Position numbers and translations under genes: made by a program. Shown piece after piece: positions 42,198 through 50,926 of a stretch of DNA of 64,000 bases. Below the pieces are notes generated by a model that ran no database searches, was not told the DNA's origin, and saw nothing but the letters and a program-made list of their open reading frames with translations. How positions within the stretch are numbered: position 1 is the stretch's first letter; every line of letters starts with the position of its first letter. Source of the DNA: Gemmata massiliana (GTDB lineage: Bacteria; Planctomycetota; Planctomycetia; Gemmatales; Gemmataceae); assembly GCA_000531095.1 (NCBI GenBank), contig HG799469.1:1-64000 (forward strand), in the 5' to 3' direction.

Positions 42198-42426
42198 CAA
42201 CGAGCACCACGAAGGCGGCCTGGAACGCATCGTCCGCGTCGGTGGCGTTACCCAACACGCGGCGGCACATGCCGAGGACCAGTGCGGCGTGCCGGCGCAC
42301 CAGTACCGCGAACGCGGCTTCGTCCCGGTGTTCGAGGAACCGGCCGAGCAGTTCACCGTCCGGGGCCGTGTCCGGGTTCAGGCGGGCCGCAACGCGGCGC
42401 AGCCCGGTCGAAACGGTCGTGGTCAT
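42198..42426 (-). pseudogene. Truncated planctomycete ECF sigma factor N-terminus
   Basis: About 76 codons from the ATG at 42,426 match the N-terminus of the large planctomycete ECF sigma factors. Visible elements: [17 protein letters not shown] then [40 protein letters not shown] and [14 protein letters not shown] (region 2.1-2.2). Right after this the sequence loses similarity ([12 protein letters not shown]) and there is no region 2.3/2.4 or region 4. The start still has a reasonable GAGG upstream. It is a fragment left by deletion or recombination, between the small lipoprotein gene and the methyltransferase gene. Not expected to function as a sigma factor. Confidence 0.75.
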
Positions 42427-42551
42427 GCGGGCCTCGCGGGTGGATCCTGCCCTACTGTTCCCGCGCGGAGCGAATCCGTCGATGAAAAATGTGGGGACGT
42501 GCAAAGAGCACATGGGGACGAAGCCCCGCGTGCCCATTTGTGACCGTGCCG

Positions 42552-43808
42552 TTACGGTTTGCGGAGGAGGAGGGCGTGCTCGAACCGCGGGCGGTCGCGG
42601 AACGCCTTGGCGGTCGGGCCGTGGAAGTGCGGGCGGGCCTGTGACGCGCGCGCGGCCGGGTACAGTCCGCACACGCGGCTGACCTCTGCGACCACTTCGT
42701 CGGCGCGGATTGCCACGTCGCCGACGGCCGAATCCGCCATCATGATGACGATCGGCGCGTTTGGCGAAAGCACGCGCATCACCGAGCGGAAGAAGCGTTC
42801 GAGTTCCTTACCCCAAGTGATGCGCGCGTTCTCGGGCTTCATCCGCGAGTACGCGGTTCGTGAACCGATCTCCCCGCGCGCGAGGGGGGTGGGATCGAGT
42901 CCGAGCCAGCGCAACCGCAGCGCGTGGTGCGAGAGGTAATCGTAAGTGGCCGCGTAGGGCGGCGACGTGATGACCGCGTTCACCGGACCGGGCGGTACGC
43001 GCTTCAATTCGGTCGCGTCGTCCAAAAGTGCCGTTGCGATCGGGGTCGGGCGCGGGAGCAGGTTCCCGAGTACCGCGAGTCGGGCGGCGAGGTCTTGCGC
43101 CTTCTGCACGAACAAGCGCGCGGGGAATCCGGCCGCGGTGCGCCGCGGGGCCGTACCCGAGGTCGTGTCGCCCGACTTGCGCGAGAGCTTCACCAGTACC
43201 GAGGACAGCACCAGTTCCAGGTCGGTGCGGGCGGGATCGTCGCGCAGCGATTCGATCTTCGCGCGGAGCGAATCGAGTTCGAGCAGAACGTGCGGCTCGA
43301 ACAGGGCCATGTCTTCCGCGGAGAAGCGCCGACTCGCGCCGGTTTTGGCCTTCCGCCGGGTGTTGGCGTGGTCCGCGCACTCCTCGGCCCGGGTCGCGAA
43401 GTGCGCGAGGTCGCCGGGCGTGCGCGGGCGCGTCTTGCTGGCCGCGAGTCGCACCGCGATGGGATTTAGATCCGTACCGACCGCGCTCCGCCCGGCGATG
43501 AGCGCTTCCACGAGTACCGTTCCGGACCCGCAGAACGGGTCGAGCACGCGGCCCCCGGCGGGCACGAACGCGGTGACGAGCCGCGCGGCCGTGGCGGGGT
43601 GCATGCGCGCGGGGTACGTGTGGAACCCGTGGACGTGCGCGCGGGCCGGTTCGTTGTCGTCGTCCGTGGCCGGGGGAACGGTGAGCGCGCGGGCGAGCCG
43701 GTCCGCGTCGGCGCGGTCGCCCTCGGTGTCGATCGCGCCGCCCACGTGGGTCAGTGCCCGGCGGCGGTTCGGCTCGCGCGCGGGGCGTTTGTCGTGCCGG
43801 TCGTTCAC
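42552..43808 (-). CDS. DNA methyltransferase (N4-cytosine/N6-adenine type), orphan
   Basis: 418 residues. SAM-dependent amino-methyltransferase with the FxGxG motif before the catalytic motif. Motif I is [20 protein letters not shown] (residues 88-107), with the acidic strand end in [12 protein letters not shown]. Motif IV is [20 protein letters not shown] (TSPPY at 281-285, the type common in N4-cytosine enzymes). [10 protein letters not shown] just before motif I matches a recurring element of site-specific DNA-methyltransferases and also Trm11-like RNA enzymes, so RNA cannot be fully excluded. No restriction endonuclease or other R-M subunit is adjacent. GTG start overlaps the stop of the upstream lysozyme-like gene (GTGA), implying translational coupling. 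Confidence 0.88.
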   Translation of the reverse strand: MNDRHDKRPAREPNRRRALTHVGGAIDTEGDRADADRLARALTVPPATDDDNEPARAHVHGFHTYPARMHPATAARLVTAFVPAGGRVLDPFCGSGTVLVEALIAGRSAVGTDLNPIAVRLAASKTRPRTPGDLAHFATRAEECADHANTRRKAKTGASRRFSAEDMALFEPHVLLELDSLRAKIESLRDDPARTDLELVLSSVLVKLSRKSGDTTSGTAPRRTAAGFPARLFVQKAQDLAARLAVLGNLLPRPTPIATALLDDATELKRVPPGPVNAVITSPPYAATYDYLSHHALRLRWLGLDPTPLARGEIGSRTAYSRMKPENARITWGKELERFFRSVMRVLSPNAPIVIMMADSAVGDVAIRADEVVAEVSRVCGLYPAARASQARPHFHGPTAKAFRDRPRFEHALLLRKP

Positions 43809-44482
43809 TTCTTCAGCATCTCCAGCGCGTCGGTTTGTTCGCGCTCAAATCTCTTGGTGAGTCCGGGAATCAGTGCCTCGCCCACGTTCTTGAACCGCAC
43901 GAGCTTGCCGTCCTTGTCCTTGCGCCCGCGCTCTGCGTACACGGCGCGGATGATCGCCTCGTCGGTCACGTCCTCGATCTTCGCGTCCTTCAGCAGCGGC
44001 TTCACCGCGGTCACGATGACGTCCGTGTTCGGCCCGTGGTGAACCGCAACCGACCACACCACGTCGCGGATCGCCGCGCTGCGCTTGGTCACGTCGAGCT
44101 TCAGATCCCGTTCGAGCCGCCGGACCTGCGGGTCGTAGTGCGTTTCCTTGATGAACGTGTGCTCGTTGGCGTGGAGCGCCTTCGGGTCTTTCGCGGCGAG
44201 TTCCTTCCACTTCTTGGTGAACTCGTCGCTCCCGCCCTTCAGCCCCTTGAACTCTTCGGGGTAGTACCGCTTAACGAACTCGTCCGCGCGGCCGATCTTC
44301 GACGCGAGTTGGTACGTGCCGTATGACACCCCGCCCGGGTCGCCCTTACCGGTGGACACGGTGCCGGGGCCGCGCCCGCCGGACTCGTACTTCTCGGACA
44401 GCTTGCCGAGCGCTTCGTCCGCGGCCCGCGCGCCCGGCGCGCCCGCGAGGAGTAAACACGCGGTAAACAGAACGTGGCGCAT
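43805..44482 (-). CDS. Secreted lysozyme-like/phage-tail-type muralytic protein (predicted)
   Basis: 225 residues with a signal peptide (RHVLFTACLLLAGAPGARAA). The mature part has LSEKYESGGRGPGTVSTGKG followed by DPGGVSYGTYQLASKIG, with a Glu at residue 33 placed like a lysozyme catalytic Glu. TFIKETHYDPQVRRLERDL and RDVVWSVAVHHGPNTDVIVT follow. From memory this pattern is seen in phage-tail and VgrG-associated peptidoglycan-degrading proteins. Function is predicted only. It is directly upstream of the DNA methyltransferase gene with a 4-nt overlap, an unusual pairing. ATG start 44,482; promoter-side gap to the TIGR03067-like gene is 198 bp. Confidence 0.7.
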   Translation of the reverse strand: MRHVLFTACLLLAGAPGARAADEALGKLSEKYESGGRGPGTVSTGKGDPGGVSYGTYQLASKIGRADEFVKRYYPEEFKGLKGGSDEFTKKWKELAAKDPKALHANEHTFIKETHYDPQVRRLERDLKLDVTKRSAAIRDVVWSVAVHHGPNTDVIVTAVKPLLKDAKIEDVTDEAIIRAVYAERGRKDKDGKLVRFKNVGEALIPGLTKRFEREQTDALEMLKK

Positions 44483-44680
44483 GGGGCTTCTCGGGTTGGC
44501 GTTCCGCGCTCAGTAGTTGTTCTGCGGAATTGCGGCGCCGATTCGAGTGGCGCGAGTCAAACTCGCGCCGGCTCGCGTGACAAGAATTGAAGGGAAGGGG
44601 ACCGGAATTGATGTGGGAGCGGACCGGCTCGCCGTTGCAACGATGGCCCCGGTACCGTCGCAACGGCGCTGGTTAGACGC

Positions 44681-45148
44681 TTACCGTTCGTTCGGCCGCG
44701 GGTTCGAGCGCTGGAGTACGAACGTGCAGGTGTTCGTGGGTTTGTTATTGCCCGCGTTGTTCGCGTTATTTGCGTTGTCCGTGCTGTTCGCGTCGTGGAC
44801 GCACAGCGAGAAGAAGTCCTGCGTCAGCACGTACACGCCCACTTTTGCGATCGGCTTGTCGGACGGGTTCCCGCCGGCGGTCTCGGACACCTTGAGCGTG
44901 CCGTTCGGACCGAATTCGAGCTTCAAGGTCACGGCCGTTTTGCCATCCTTGCCGCTACACGTGATGGTGTCACCCTTGGCGGTCACCGTCATGTTTTTGG
45001 CGTCGGCGAGCGCCTTGCCGTCCCGCTCCGCGCAGAGGACGGTCCAGTTGCCGTCGAGCGAGATCGCGGGCGCTGCGGCGCTGCTGGCCCCGGGCTTGTC
45101 ATCGGGCGTGACGGCGAAGAAGGCCGCGTACAGAAGCATCGTGAACAT
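44681..45148 (-). CDS. TIGR03067-type small secreted protein
   Basis: 155 residues. N-terminal hydrophobic leader (FTMLLYAAFFAVTPDDKPG) and the planctomycete TIGR03067 pattern: ISLDGNWTVLCAERDGKALA, MTVTAKGDTITCSGKDG, TVTLKLEFGPNGTLKVSE, and DKPIAKVGVYVLTQDFFSLC. A short Asn/Asp-rich stretch near the end (ANSTDNANNANNAGNN) is unusual and low-complexity. The family is known only from its profile and has no assigned function. Start ATG 45,148 chosen at the signal peptide. Confidence 0.8.
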   Translation of the reverse strand: MFTMLLYAAFFAVTPDDKPGASSAAAPAISLDGNWTVLCAERDGKALADAKNMTVTAKGDTITCSGKDGKTAVTLKLEFGPNGTLKVSETAGGNPSDKPIAKVGVYVLTQDFFSLCVHDANSTDNANNANNAGNNKPTNTCTFVLQRSNPRPNER

Positions 45149-45550
45149 GTGCGTGCTCCGTGCGTCGAGAGAGGTGTTCCCGACCGGTTTCGACCCGACC
45201 GGTCCGGGTCCGGGCACCCGTCTTGGGATGCGCGACGGGGTGGAACGGTTGCAACGATCGCGCCGAATGGTGAGCGGCGCCGTGAACAACGCCACACTTC
45301 GGCCGCGTGCCGTCACTTCGCGCTAACGCGCGGGGATTTGCGCATTAGCGTTCCGCAAAGTGGGAAGTGCGTTGCCTTGCTTGCGTGGGTGAGATGATCG
45401 AGAGATCGGTTTTGCTAACAACATGTCGAATGATGGCGCAACGAAATGGTGCGCCCGGCCGAGTGGCCTTTGGTCGGGCGGAATGAACGAGGGTAACGCG
45501 CCCTTCGGTGCCGCCGGCAGAAGCTCAGCAGCGCCGAAGGGCGTTCGTGC
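45149..45550. other. 402-bp intergenic region between TIGR03067-type gene and serA
   Basis: No supported gene. An inverted repeat near serA's 3' end (AACGCGCCCTTCGGTGC at 45,495-45,511 with GCGCCGAAGGGCGTT at 45,531-45,545, with one mismatch and a loop of about 20 nt) may be serA's terminator but lacks a T-run. The word TTTTGCTAACAACATG near 45,410 recalls the TGTTAGCAA motif seen in the two non-coding islands, but the match is short. Confidence 0.4.
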
Positions 45551-47170
45551 TCAGCCCAGCCACGCGGGGAGTTCGCCCGCGGCGGGCAGTTTCACCACCG
45601 TGACCGAGCTGATGTGCGGGTGGTTCTTCACCGCGGCCAGCGCCGCTTCCGGCGGCGGGTTGTCGAGGTTCAGGATGCCGATCGCCTCGCCCCCGGGCGC
45701 CTGCCGGCCGACGGTCATTTGCGCGATGTTCACCGCGTGGGTGCCGAAGATGGTGCCGACGAACCCGATGAGGCCCGGCACGTCGTGGTGCGTGAACACG
45801 AGCAGCACGCCGTCGAGGTAACCCTCCATGCGGTACGGCCCGAGTTGCACGAGGCGCAGGTACTGGTCGCCGAACAGCGTGCCCGCCGCGACGGTCGTGC
45901 CCTTTTCGGTTTCGACTTCCGTGTGGAGCAGCGCGGCGAAGTCGCCCTTCTTGGGGTTGGACGATTCCGCGATCTCGATCCCGCGCTCGCGCGCCAGCAC
46001 TTCCGCGTTAACGAGGTTCACGCCCTCGCTCAGCCGGTACTCGAGCATCCCGGCCGTGAACGCAGCGGTGAGCAGCCGCGTCTTTTGCCCCGCGAGTTCA
46101 CCCCGGTAGGTGAGCGACGCGCGGCGGATCGTTCCCTGTGCGATCTGGGCCTGGAGCAACCCCAACCGGCGCGCGAGGTCCACGAAGGGCCGCACCTCGG
46201 CGAGTTCCGCGGGGTTCACGGCCGCCATGTTGACCGCGTTCGCGACCTGGCCCTTGAGCAAGAAGTCGGCGATGAGCTGCGCCGCTTCGATCGCAACGTT
46301 TTCCTGGGCTTCCAGCGTGGAGGCGCCGAGGTGCGGCGTGAGTACGATGTTCGGCGCCTTCAGGAGCGGGTTGTCCGCGACGATCGGCTCCACGGTGAAC
46401 ACATCAATGCCCGCGCCCGCGATGGTGCCGGCCGCGAGCGCGTCGGCGAGGGCCTTCTCGTCCACGATGCCGCCGCGGGCGACGTTCAGCACGCGGGCGG
46501 ACTTTTTCATCAGCCCCAGTTCACGCGCCCCGATGAGGCTCTTGGTGTCGTTCCCGAGTGGGACGTGGAGCGTGAGGAAGTCGACTTTCGGTAACAGTTC
46601 GTCCAGGTTCGCGGCCGTCTCGTACCCGAGTTCGGCGGCCTTCGCCGCGGTTACGAACGGGTCGAGGGCGATGACCTTCATGTCCATCCCCTTCGCGCGC
46701 CGGGCGACCTCGCGCCCGATGCGCCCCAACCCGACGACGCCGAGCGTCTTGCCCGCGACCTCGGTCCCGACAAACTTGTTGCGGTCCCAGCCGCCGGCCT
46801 TCATTGTCGCGTCCGCGACCGGGACGCGCCGGGCGAGCGCGAGGAGCAGCGCGATGGTGTGTTCCGCGGCCGAGACGGTGTTCCCGCCGGGCGTGTTCAT
46901 GACCACGACGCCCTTGCGGGTGGCCGCGGCGACATCAATGTTGTCCACGCCCACGCCGGCGCGCGCGATCGCGCGGAGACTACCGGTGTCCTCGAAGTAC
47001 TCGGCACTGAGTTTCGGTTGAGAGCGACAGATGACCGCGTCGGCGCCCCGAATTGCGGCCTTGAGTTCGTCGGCCTTGAGGCCGGGCCGGTTGTCTACTT
47101 CGAGCCCGGCCGCTTTGAGCAGCTCGATGCCCGGGGCTTCCAATTTGTCGGCAATCAGTACGCGCGGCAT
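45551..47170 (-). CDS. serA: D-3-phosphoglycerate dehydrogenase
   Basis: First step of the phosphorylated serine pathway: 3-phosphoglycerate to 3-phosphohydroxypyruvate with NAD+. 539 residues, the long form (type I) with an additional allosteric domain and a C-terminal ACT domain. Visible motifs: VLIADKLEAPGIELLKAAG at the start, MNTPGGNTVSAAEHTIALLL, Rossmann TLGVVGLGRIGREVARRAKG, catalytic region VARGGIVDEKALADALAAG, LTPHLGASTLEAQENVA (catalytic His), and ACT-domain VFTHHDVPGLIGFVGTIFGT near the end. Start ATG 47,170 inside a longer frame from 47,251. Last gene of the same-strand run prs, zinc-ribbon protein, lipoprotein, serA. Confidence 0.95.
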   Translation of the reverse strand: MPRVLIADKLEAPGIELLKAAGLEVDNRPGLKADELKAAIRGADAVICRSQPKLSAEYFEDTGSLRAIARAGVGVDNIDVAAATRKGVVVMNTPGGNTVSAAEHTIALLLALARRVPVADATMKAGGWDRNKFVGTEVAGKTLGVVGLGRIGREVARRAKGMDMKVIALDPFVTAAKAAELGYETAANLDELLPKVDFLTLHVPLGNDTKSLIGARELGLMKKSARVLNVARGGIVDEKALADALAAGTIAGAGIDVFTVEPIVADNPLLKAPNIVLTPHLGASTLEAQENVAIEAAQLIADFLLKGQVANAVNMAAVNPAELAEVRPFVDLARRLGLLQAQIAQGTIRRASLTYRGELAGQKTRLLTAAFTAGMLEYRLSEGVNLVNAEVLARERGIEIAESSNPKKGDFAALLHTEVETEKGTTVAAGTLFGDQYLRLVQLGPYRMEGYLDGVLLVFTHHDVPGLIGFVGTIFGTHAVNIAQMTVGRQAPGGEAIGILNLDNPPPEAALAAVKNHPHISSVTVVKLPAAGELPAWLG

Positions 47171-47261
47171 GGAGAGTTGGGTCTTTCGTGGTGAGTGTTT
47201 GGGGCCACAGTGCGTTATATCCCGCCGCGGCGGAGCGGCCGCAAACACCACCCGCGGAATG

Positions 47262-47762
47262 CTAATCTTCGTGATGCGCGTACTTTTTGGGGTTAAAGTC
47301 CTTCCATTCGATCACCGTGGGTTTGCCGTCGATTGTGACGGTCGTGGCGACGGTGAGGACGTCTTTGGCCTGCATCCAACCGACTTTCGCAACGAAGTGC
47401 GAGCACTTCCCGGCGGGATCGTCCTTGCGCTCGTCCGTCGGGGCCGGCTCGAACTCCAGTTTGTGCTCTTTGCCCTCGGCGGTCTTTGCGGTCGCGGTAA
47501 ATTTTGCGATCGGCAGCGCGACGGGCTTTTTGAGGTCGGCGGCGGCACGGAAGAACACGTCGAGTTCGTTGCCGTCCTTGCTGGAGAGGTGGGCGGTGAG
47601 TGCCGCGTGGTAGTGCCCCGCGTCCTCAATCATCATGTGTTCCCGCTCGTGCGAGTGCCCGTGCGGTTCCGACTTGAACATGGTCGGAGTGGTTTTCGTG
47701 TCGTTGAGGCACCCACAGAACGCGAGTGCAACGGCCGCGAGCGGAGCACAGAAGCGGAGCAT
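47262..47762 (-). CDS. His-rich lipoprotein
   Basis: 166 residues. Lipoprotein leader with lipobox (LRFCAPLAAVALAFCGCLND; the Cys in FCGC), then a His/Glu-rich stretch (SEPHGHSHEREHMMIEDAGH then YHAAL) with six His in a short span, suggestive of metal binding. The rest (LSSKDGNELDVFFRAAADLK; IAKFTATAKTAEGKEHKLEF; LTVATTVTIDGKPTVIEWKD) is beta-rich. No named family recognised. ATG 47,762 at the lipobox leader. Next to a zinc-ribbon membrane protein upstream and serA downstream, same strand, gaps 71 and 91 bp. Role in metal handling is a guess from composition. Confidence 0.75.
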   Translation of the reverse strand: MLRFCAPLAAVALAFCGCLNDTKTTPTMFKSEPHGHSHEREHMMIEDAGHYHAALTAHLSSKDGNELDVFFRAAADLKKPVALPIAKFTATAKTAEGKEHKLEFEPAPTDERKDDPAGKCSHFVAKVGWMQAKDVLTVATTVTIDGKPTVIEWKDFNPKKYAHHED

Positions 47763-47833
47763 GAGGCGCCTCGGTCGAGTGGCAGCGGGCGGATTCCGGG
47801 GCATTGTACTCGTTCGCTGCCATGCGACGGTCG

Positions 47834-48448
47834 CTATCGGGGCGCACCCGGGGGCACCACGAGCGGACCGAAGCCGATCACGAGTTGGAGGGCAACGAAC
47901 GCCAGTGACACGGCACCGATGACCATGCCGGTAATTGCCAGTGGCTTTCCCTTCGGATCATTAAGCCCGAACGCTCCAGTTATGATCGCGGCCAACCCCA
48001 GCGGAATCGTGACCGGCCACGTGAGTATGGAACAGCACCCGCAACAGGTCGCGGGGAGGGCGAGACTGCTCAGCAAGCCGAGAACGAGTGAGGCCACGGA
48101 AGCTGCACCCGGGCCGCTACTCGGGCGCGGCGGGCTGTAGTCGAAATCGTCTTCTTCTTCTTCGTCCCGTCTTCGGCGCGCGGGGCGGCGATCGGAATCG
48201 TCCTCCTCGTCGTCCCCATCCCGGCGCCGGGAACTCCGCGCGGGTCGGCTCCGCTCGCGGTCTTCGGGCTCTTCCTCAGTGCGCCGGGAACCAGACCCGG
48301 AGCGGCCGGCACTGTCCGGGCGTGTGGGCCGGGCTTCCGCAACGAACACGTGCAGGCAACTCCCGCACTCGATCTCTTGGCCCGCGAACTCGGCGCCGAT
48401 CTCCAGCACCGATTTGCACTCTGGGCACGTGACCTGAATGTTGGGCAT
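47834..48448 (-). CDS. Zinc-ribbon protein with two membrane helices (DUF4190-like)
   Basis: 204 residues. N-terminal zinc ribbon (VTCPECKSVLEIGAEFAG then IECGSCLHVF, two CxxC) followed by a charged, Arg/Asp/Glu-rich disordered linker (RRRDGDDEEDDSDRRPARRR) and two hydrophobic segments (ASVASLVLGLLSSLALPATC; PLAITGMVIGAVSLAFVAL) resembling the DUF4190 pair, with CCGCC between. The plan is the same as the N-terminal half of the 1,063-residue protein at 30.4 kb. ATG 48,448 at the zinc ribbon. Role unknown, common in planctomycetes. Confidence 0.82.
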   Translation of the reverse strand: MPNIQVTCPECKSVLEIGAEFAGQEIECGSCLHVFVAEARPTRPDSAGRSGSGSRRTEEEPEDRERSRPARSSRRRDGDDEEDDSDRRPARRRRDEEEEDDFDYSPPRPSSGPGAASVASLVLGLLSSLALPATCCGCCSILTWPVTIPLGLAAIITGAFGLNDPKGKPLAITGMVIGAVSLAFVALQLVIGFGPLVVPPGAPR

Positions 48449-48530
48449 GGAAGTGGAACGGGATGTGAGGAATGGAGGCCATTCGCGTGCGGGAACGAGC
48501 GGGTCGATCCCGCGCACCGTTCCCGGTTCT

Positions 48531-49526
48531 TTACTTCGTGTTGATTTCCCGAGTGATAGGTTCGTCCTTGAACAGTTCGCTGACGGATTCGTTGCCGTGA
48601 ATGCGCTGAATGGCGTTCGCGATCAGTGACGCGACGGAAATCACCTTAATGTTCGGGAGCTGCTTCTCCGGCGGGAGCGGGATGCTATCGGTGATGGCGA
48701 TCTGGTCGATTTTTGCGGACCCCAATCGCTCGATCGCGGGGCCGCACAGCACGCCGTGCGTGGCGCACACGTAGACCGCTTTCGCGCCGTGCTGCCGGGC
48801 CACGTTGACCGCGCCCACGATGGTCCCGGCCGTTGAAATCATGTCGTCGTAGATCACGACCGATTTGCCGTCGACCGGCGCACCGATCAGGTGCCCGTGC
48901 TTGATCTCGGTGGCACTGGTCCGGCGCTTGTCGGCGACGGAAATCTTCCCGCCGACGTTCTTCTGGAAGTCGAGCGCCTTTTTGATGCTCCCCTCGTCCG
49001 GGCTGAGCACGATGAGTTCGCTCTGGTCGATCCCGAGGCTGCGGACGTGCTTGGCGATTTCTTTGACCGCGTAGAGGTGGTCCACCGGGATGTCGAAGAA
49101 CCCCTGGATCTGAGCCGCGTGCAGGTCGAGGGCGAGGACGCGGTCGGCCCCGGCTTTCGTGATGAGGTTGGCGACGAGCTTCGCCGAGATCGGTACGCGG
49201 CCCTTGTCCTTGCGGTCCTGCCGGGCGTAGCCGTAATAGGGCAGCACGGCGGTGATACGCGCGGGGCTCGCCCGCTTAAACGCATCGAGGATGATGAGCA
49301 GTTCCATCAGGTGGTCGTTCACCGGCGTGGACGTCGGCTGGACGATGAACACGTCCCGCCCGCGCACGTCCTCTTCGATGCGGACGCTCGTTTCCCGGTC
49401 CGGGAAGTCCCCCAGCGTCATGTTGCCCAACGGGACGGCGAGCACCTTGGCGATGCCCTCGGCCAGTGGCCGGTTCGCGCGCCCGCTGAAGATTTTGAGC
49501 TTGTGATTGTTGCCGTTGCCGGACAC
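48531..49526 (-). CDS. prs: Ribose-phosphate pyrophosphokinase
   Basis: Makes phosphoribosyl pyrophosphate from ribose-5-phosphate and ATP, the central precursor for purines, pyrimidines, His, Trp and NAD. 331 residues. Family elements: KIFSGRANRPLAEGIAKVL, GDFPDRETSVRIEEDVRGRD, VFIVQPTSTPVNDHLMELL, AVLPYYGYARQDRKDKGRVP, LDLHAAQIQGFFDIPVDHLY, the PRPP loop KSVVIYDDMISTAGTIVGAV, and the C-terminal DQIAITDSIPLPPEKQ. GTG start with AGGAG 7 bp upstream. Divergent from dprA. Probably the first gene of the run down to serA. Confidence 0.97.
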   Translation of the reverse strand: MSGNGNNHKLKIFSGRANRPLAEGIAKVLAVPLGNMTLGDFPDRETSVRIEEDVRGRDVFIVQPTSTPVNDHLMELLIILDAFKRASPARITAVLPYYGYARQDRKDKGRVPISAKLVANLITKAGADRVLALDLHAAQIQGFFDIPVDHLYAVKEIAKHVRSLGIDQSELIVLSPDEGSIKKALDFQKNVGGKISVADKRRTSATEIKHGHLIGAPVDGKSVVIYDDMISTAGTIVGAVNVARQHGAKAVYVCATHGVLCGPAIERLGSAKIDQIAITDSIPLPPEKQLPNIKVISVASLIANAIQRIHGNESVSELFKDEPITREINTK

Positions 49527-49731
49527 GGCCGTCTCCTGAATTGGTCCCGGGTACGGCCCGGAACCGCATTATGCACCACGAGAAACGCAACCGCCAGCGC
49601 CCAATCGAAATCGGGCGCGCTGGGTACCAAAATCGGGTGTGTCGGGAATATCGGGGATCGGGTATCGTGAAAACCCCAGCTGGCCCATTCGTCCGGGTCG
49701 CGCCGCCCAACGCCCTCAATTGCACGCCGAT

Positions 49732-50871
49732 ATGTCCGATCTCAACGACCACCTCGCCCTTGCTCTAGTACCGGGGCTCGGGCCGAAGTTAACGGCCGCG
49801 CTACTGGAGCGATTCGGTTCGCCGGCCGCGGCGCTGCGCGCCACCGCACCGGAATTGCTCCAGATCCCGCACATCGGGGAGAAGTTGGCCGGCTCGCTCG
49901 CGGAGGCACTTCGGACCGTGGACACCGGTCGCGAACACGCGCTCCTCGAAAAACACGGTGTTTCACCGGTGCCGCTCGGCTCCGCGGGGTACCCGCCGCC
50001 TCTCGCTGCGGTGGTCGCCCCACCTCCATTGTTGTATTTCCGCGGGGCGTGGGTGGAAGCCGATGTGAACGCGATTGGTATTGTCGGGTCTCGCGCCTGT
50101 ACCGCTTACGGGCGAAAATTGGCCGAACAACTCGCCCGCGACCTCGTTCGAGCGGGCTTCACGATCGTTTCTGGGCTCGCACGCGGAATCGACGGCGTCG
50201 CGCACCGGGCCGCTCTCGACGCGGGCGGGCGCACGATCGCGGTGCTGGCGGGCGGATTGTCGGCGATTTACCCGCCGGAGCATGCCGAAGTCGCGGACGA
50301 AATCGCGCAGCGGGGGTGTTTGGTCACCGAAACGCCGATGACCGTGGCCCCGCAACCGGGCATGTTCCCGGCGCGGAACCGTATCATCAGCGGGTTGAGT
50401 CGTGCGATCGTCGTTGTGGAAGCGAACGCGAAGAGCGGGGCGCTCATCACCGCGACCCACGCGGCGGAGCAGGGGCGCGAGATATTCGCGGTGCCGGGCG
50501 CGGTAGACAGCTCTGCCAGCGCGGGCAGCCTCGAACTCATTCGCAAGGGCGCCCGGCTCGTCCGCAACGCGGACGATGTGATCGAGGATTTGAAGGGCAT
50601 TTCAACACCAGAATATCGGAGCGGGACAACCAGCAGTCAGAAAACGACCGAGCCGCGTTCCGCTCCCGCGCCCGAAGCCCCACCTCCTCCGCGACCGGCA
50701 CTCGATTCCGTCCAGGAGCGGGTTTTCGACGCGCTCGCCGCCAAGCGCCACGCGGACGAACTGGCGCGCGAACTGAGCCTACCGGTCGGTGACCTGTCCC
50801 GCGTGCTCATGCAGTTGGAACTGAAGAAGGTCGTGCGCCGACTGCCCGGCAACTTCTACGAACGGCGGTAG
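49732..50871 (+). CDS. dprA: DNA-processing protein DprA
   Basis: 379 residues. Loads RecA on incoming single-stranded DNA during natural transformation; also widespread in bacteria without known competence. N-terminal HhH/SAM-like part (LGPKLTAALLERFGSPAAAL; IPHIGEKLAGSLAEAL), Rossmann-like core with the family motifs AIGIVGSRACTAYGRKLAEQ, FTIVSGLARGIDGVAHRAAL, VTETPMTVAPQPGMFPARNR, IISGLSRAIVVVEANAKSGA, LITATHAAEQGREIFAVPGA. A C-terminal winged-helix-like domain ends with LPGNFYER (HADELARELSLPVGDLSRVL). ATG 49,732 chosen. Divergent from prs. Confidence 0.95.
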   Translation: MSDLNDHLALALVPGLGPKLTAALLERFGSPAAALRATAPELLQIPHIGEKLAGSLAEALRTVDTGREHALLEKHGVSPVPLGSAGYPPPLAAVVAPPPLLYFRGAWVEADVNAIGIVGSRACTAYGRKLAEQLARDLVRAGFTIVSGLARGIDGVAHRAALDAGGRTIAVLAGGLSAIYPPEHAEVADEIAQRGCLVTETPMTVAPQPGMFPARNRIISGLSRAIVVVEANAKSGALITATHAAEQGREIFAVPGAVDSSASAGSLELIRKGARLVRNADDVIEDLKGISTPEYRSGTTSSQKTTEPRSAPAPEAPPPPRPALDSVQERVFDALAAKRHADELARELSLPVGDLSRVLMQLELKKVVRRLPGNFYERR

Positions 50872-50926
50872 AGCCGCACGGGTCGGCGCTCCTCGCGGTT
50901 GCGTGCGACGTTTGTAAAACGAACGC

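Noticed and set aside
5544-43808. BREX/DISARM-like defence set from the helicase-nuclease and the methyltransferase
   Set aside because: The genes are 33 kb apart with many housekeeping genes between, and no PglZ, PLD or other partner was seen.
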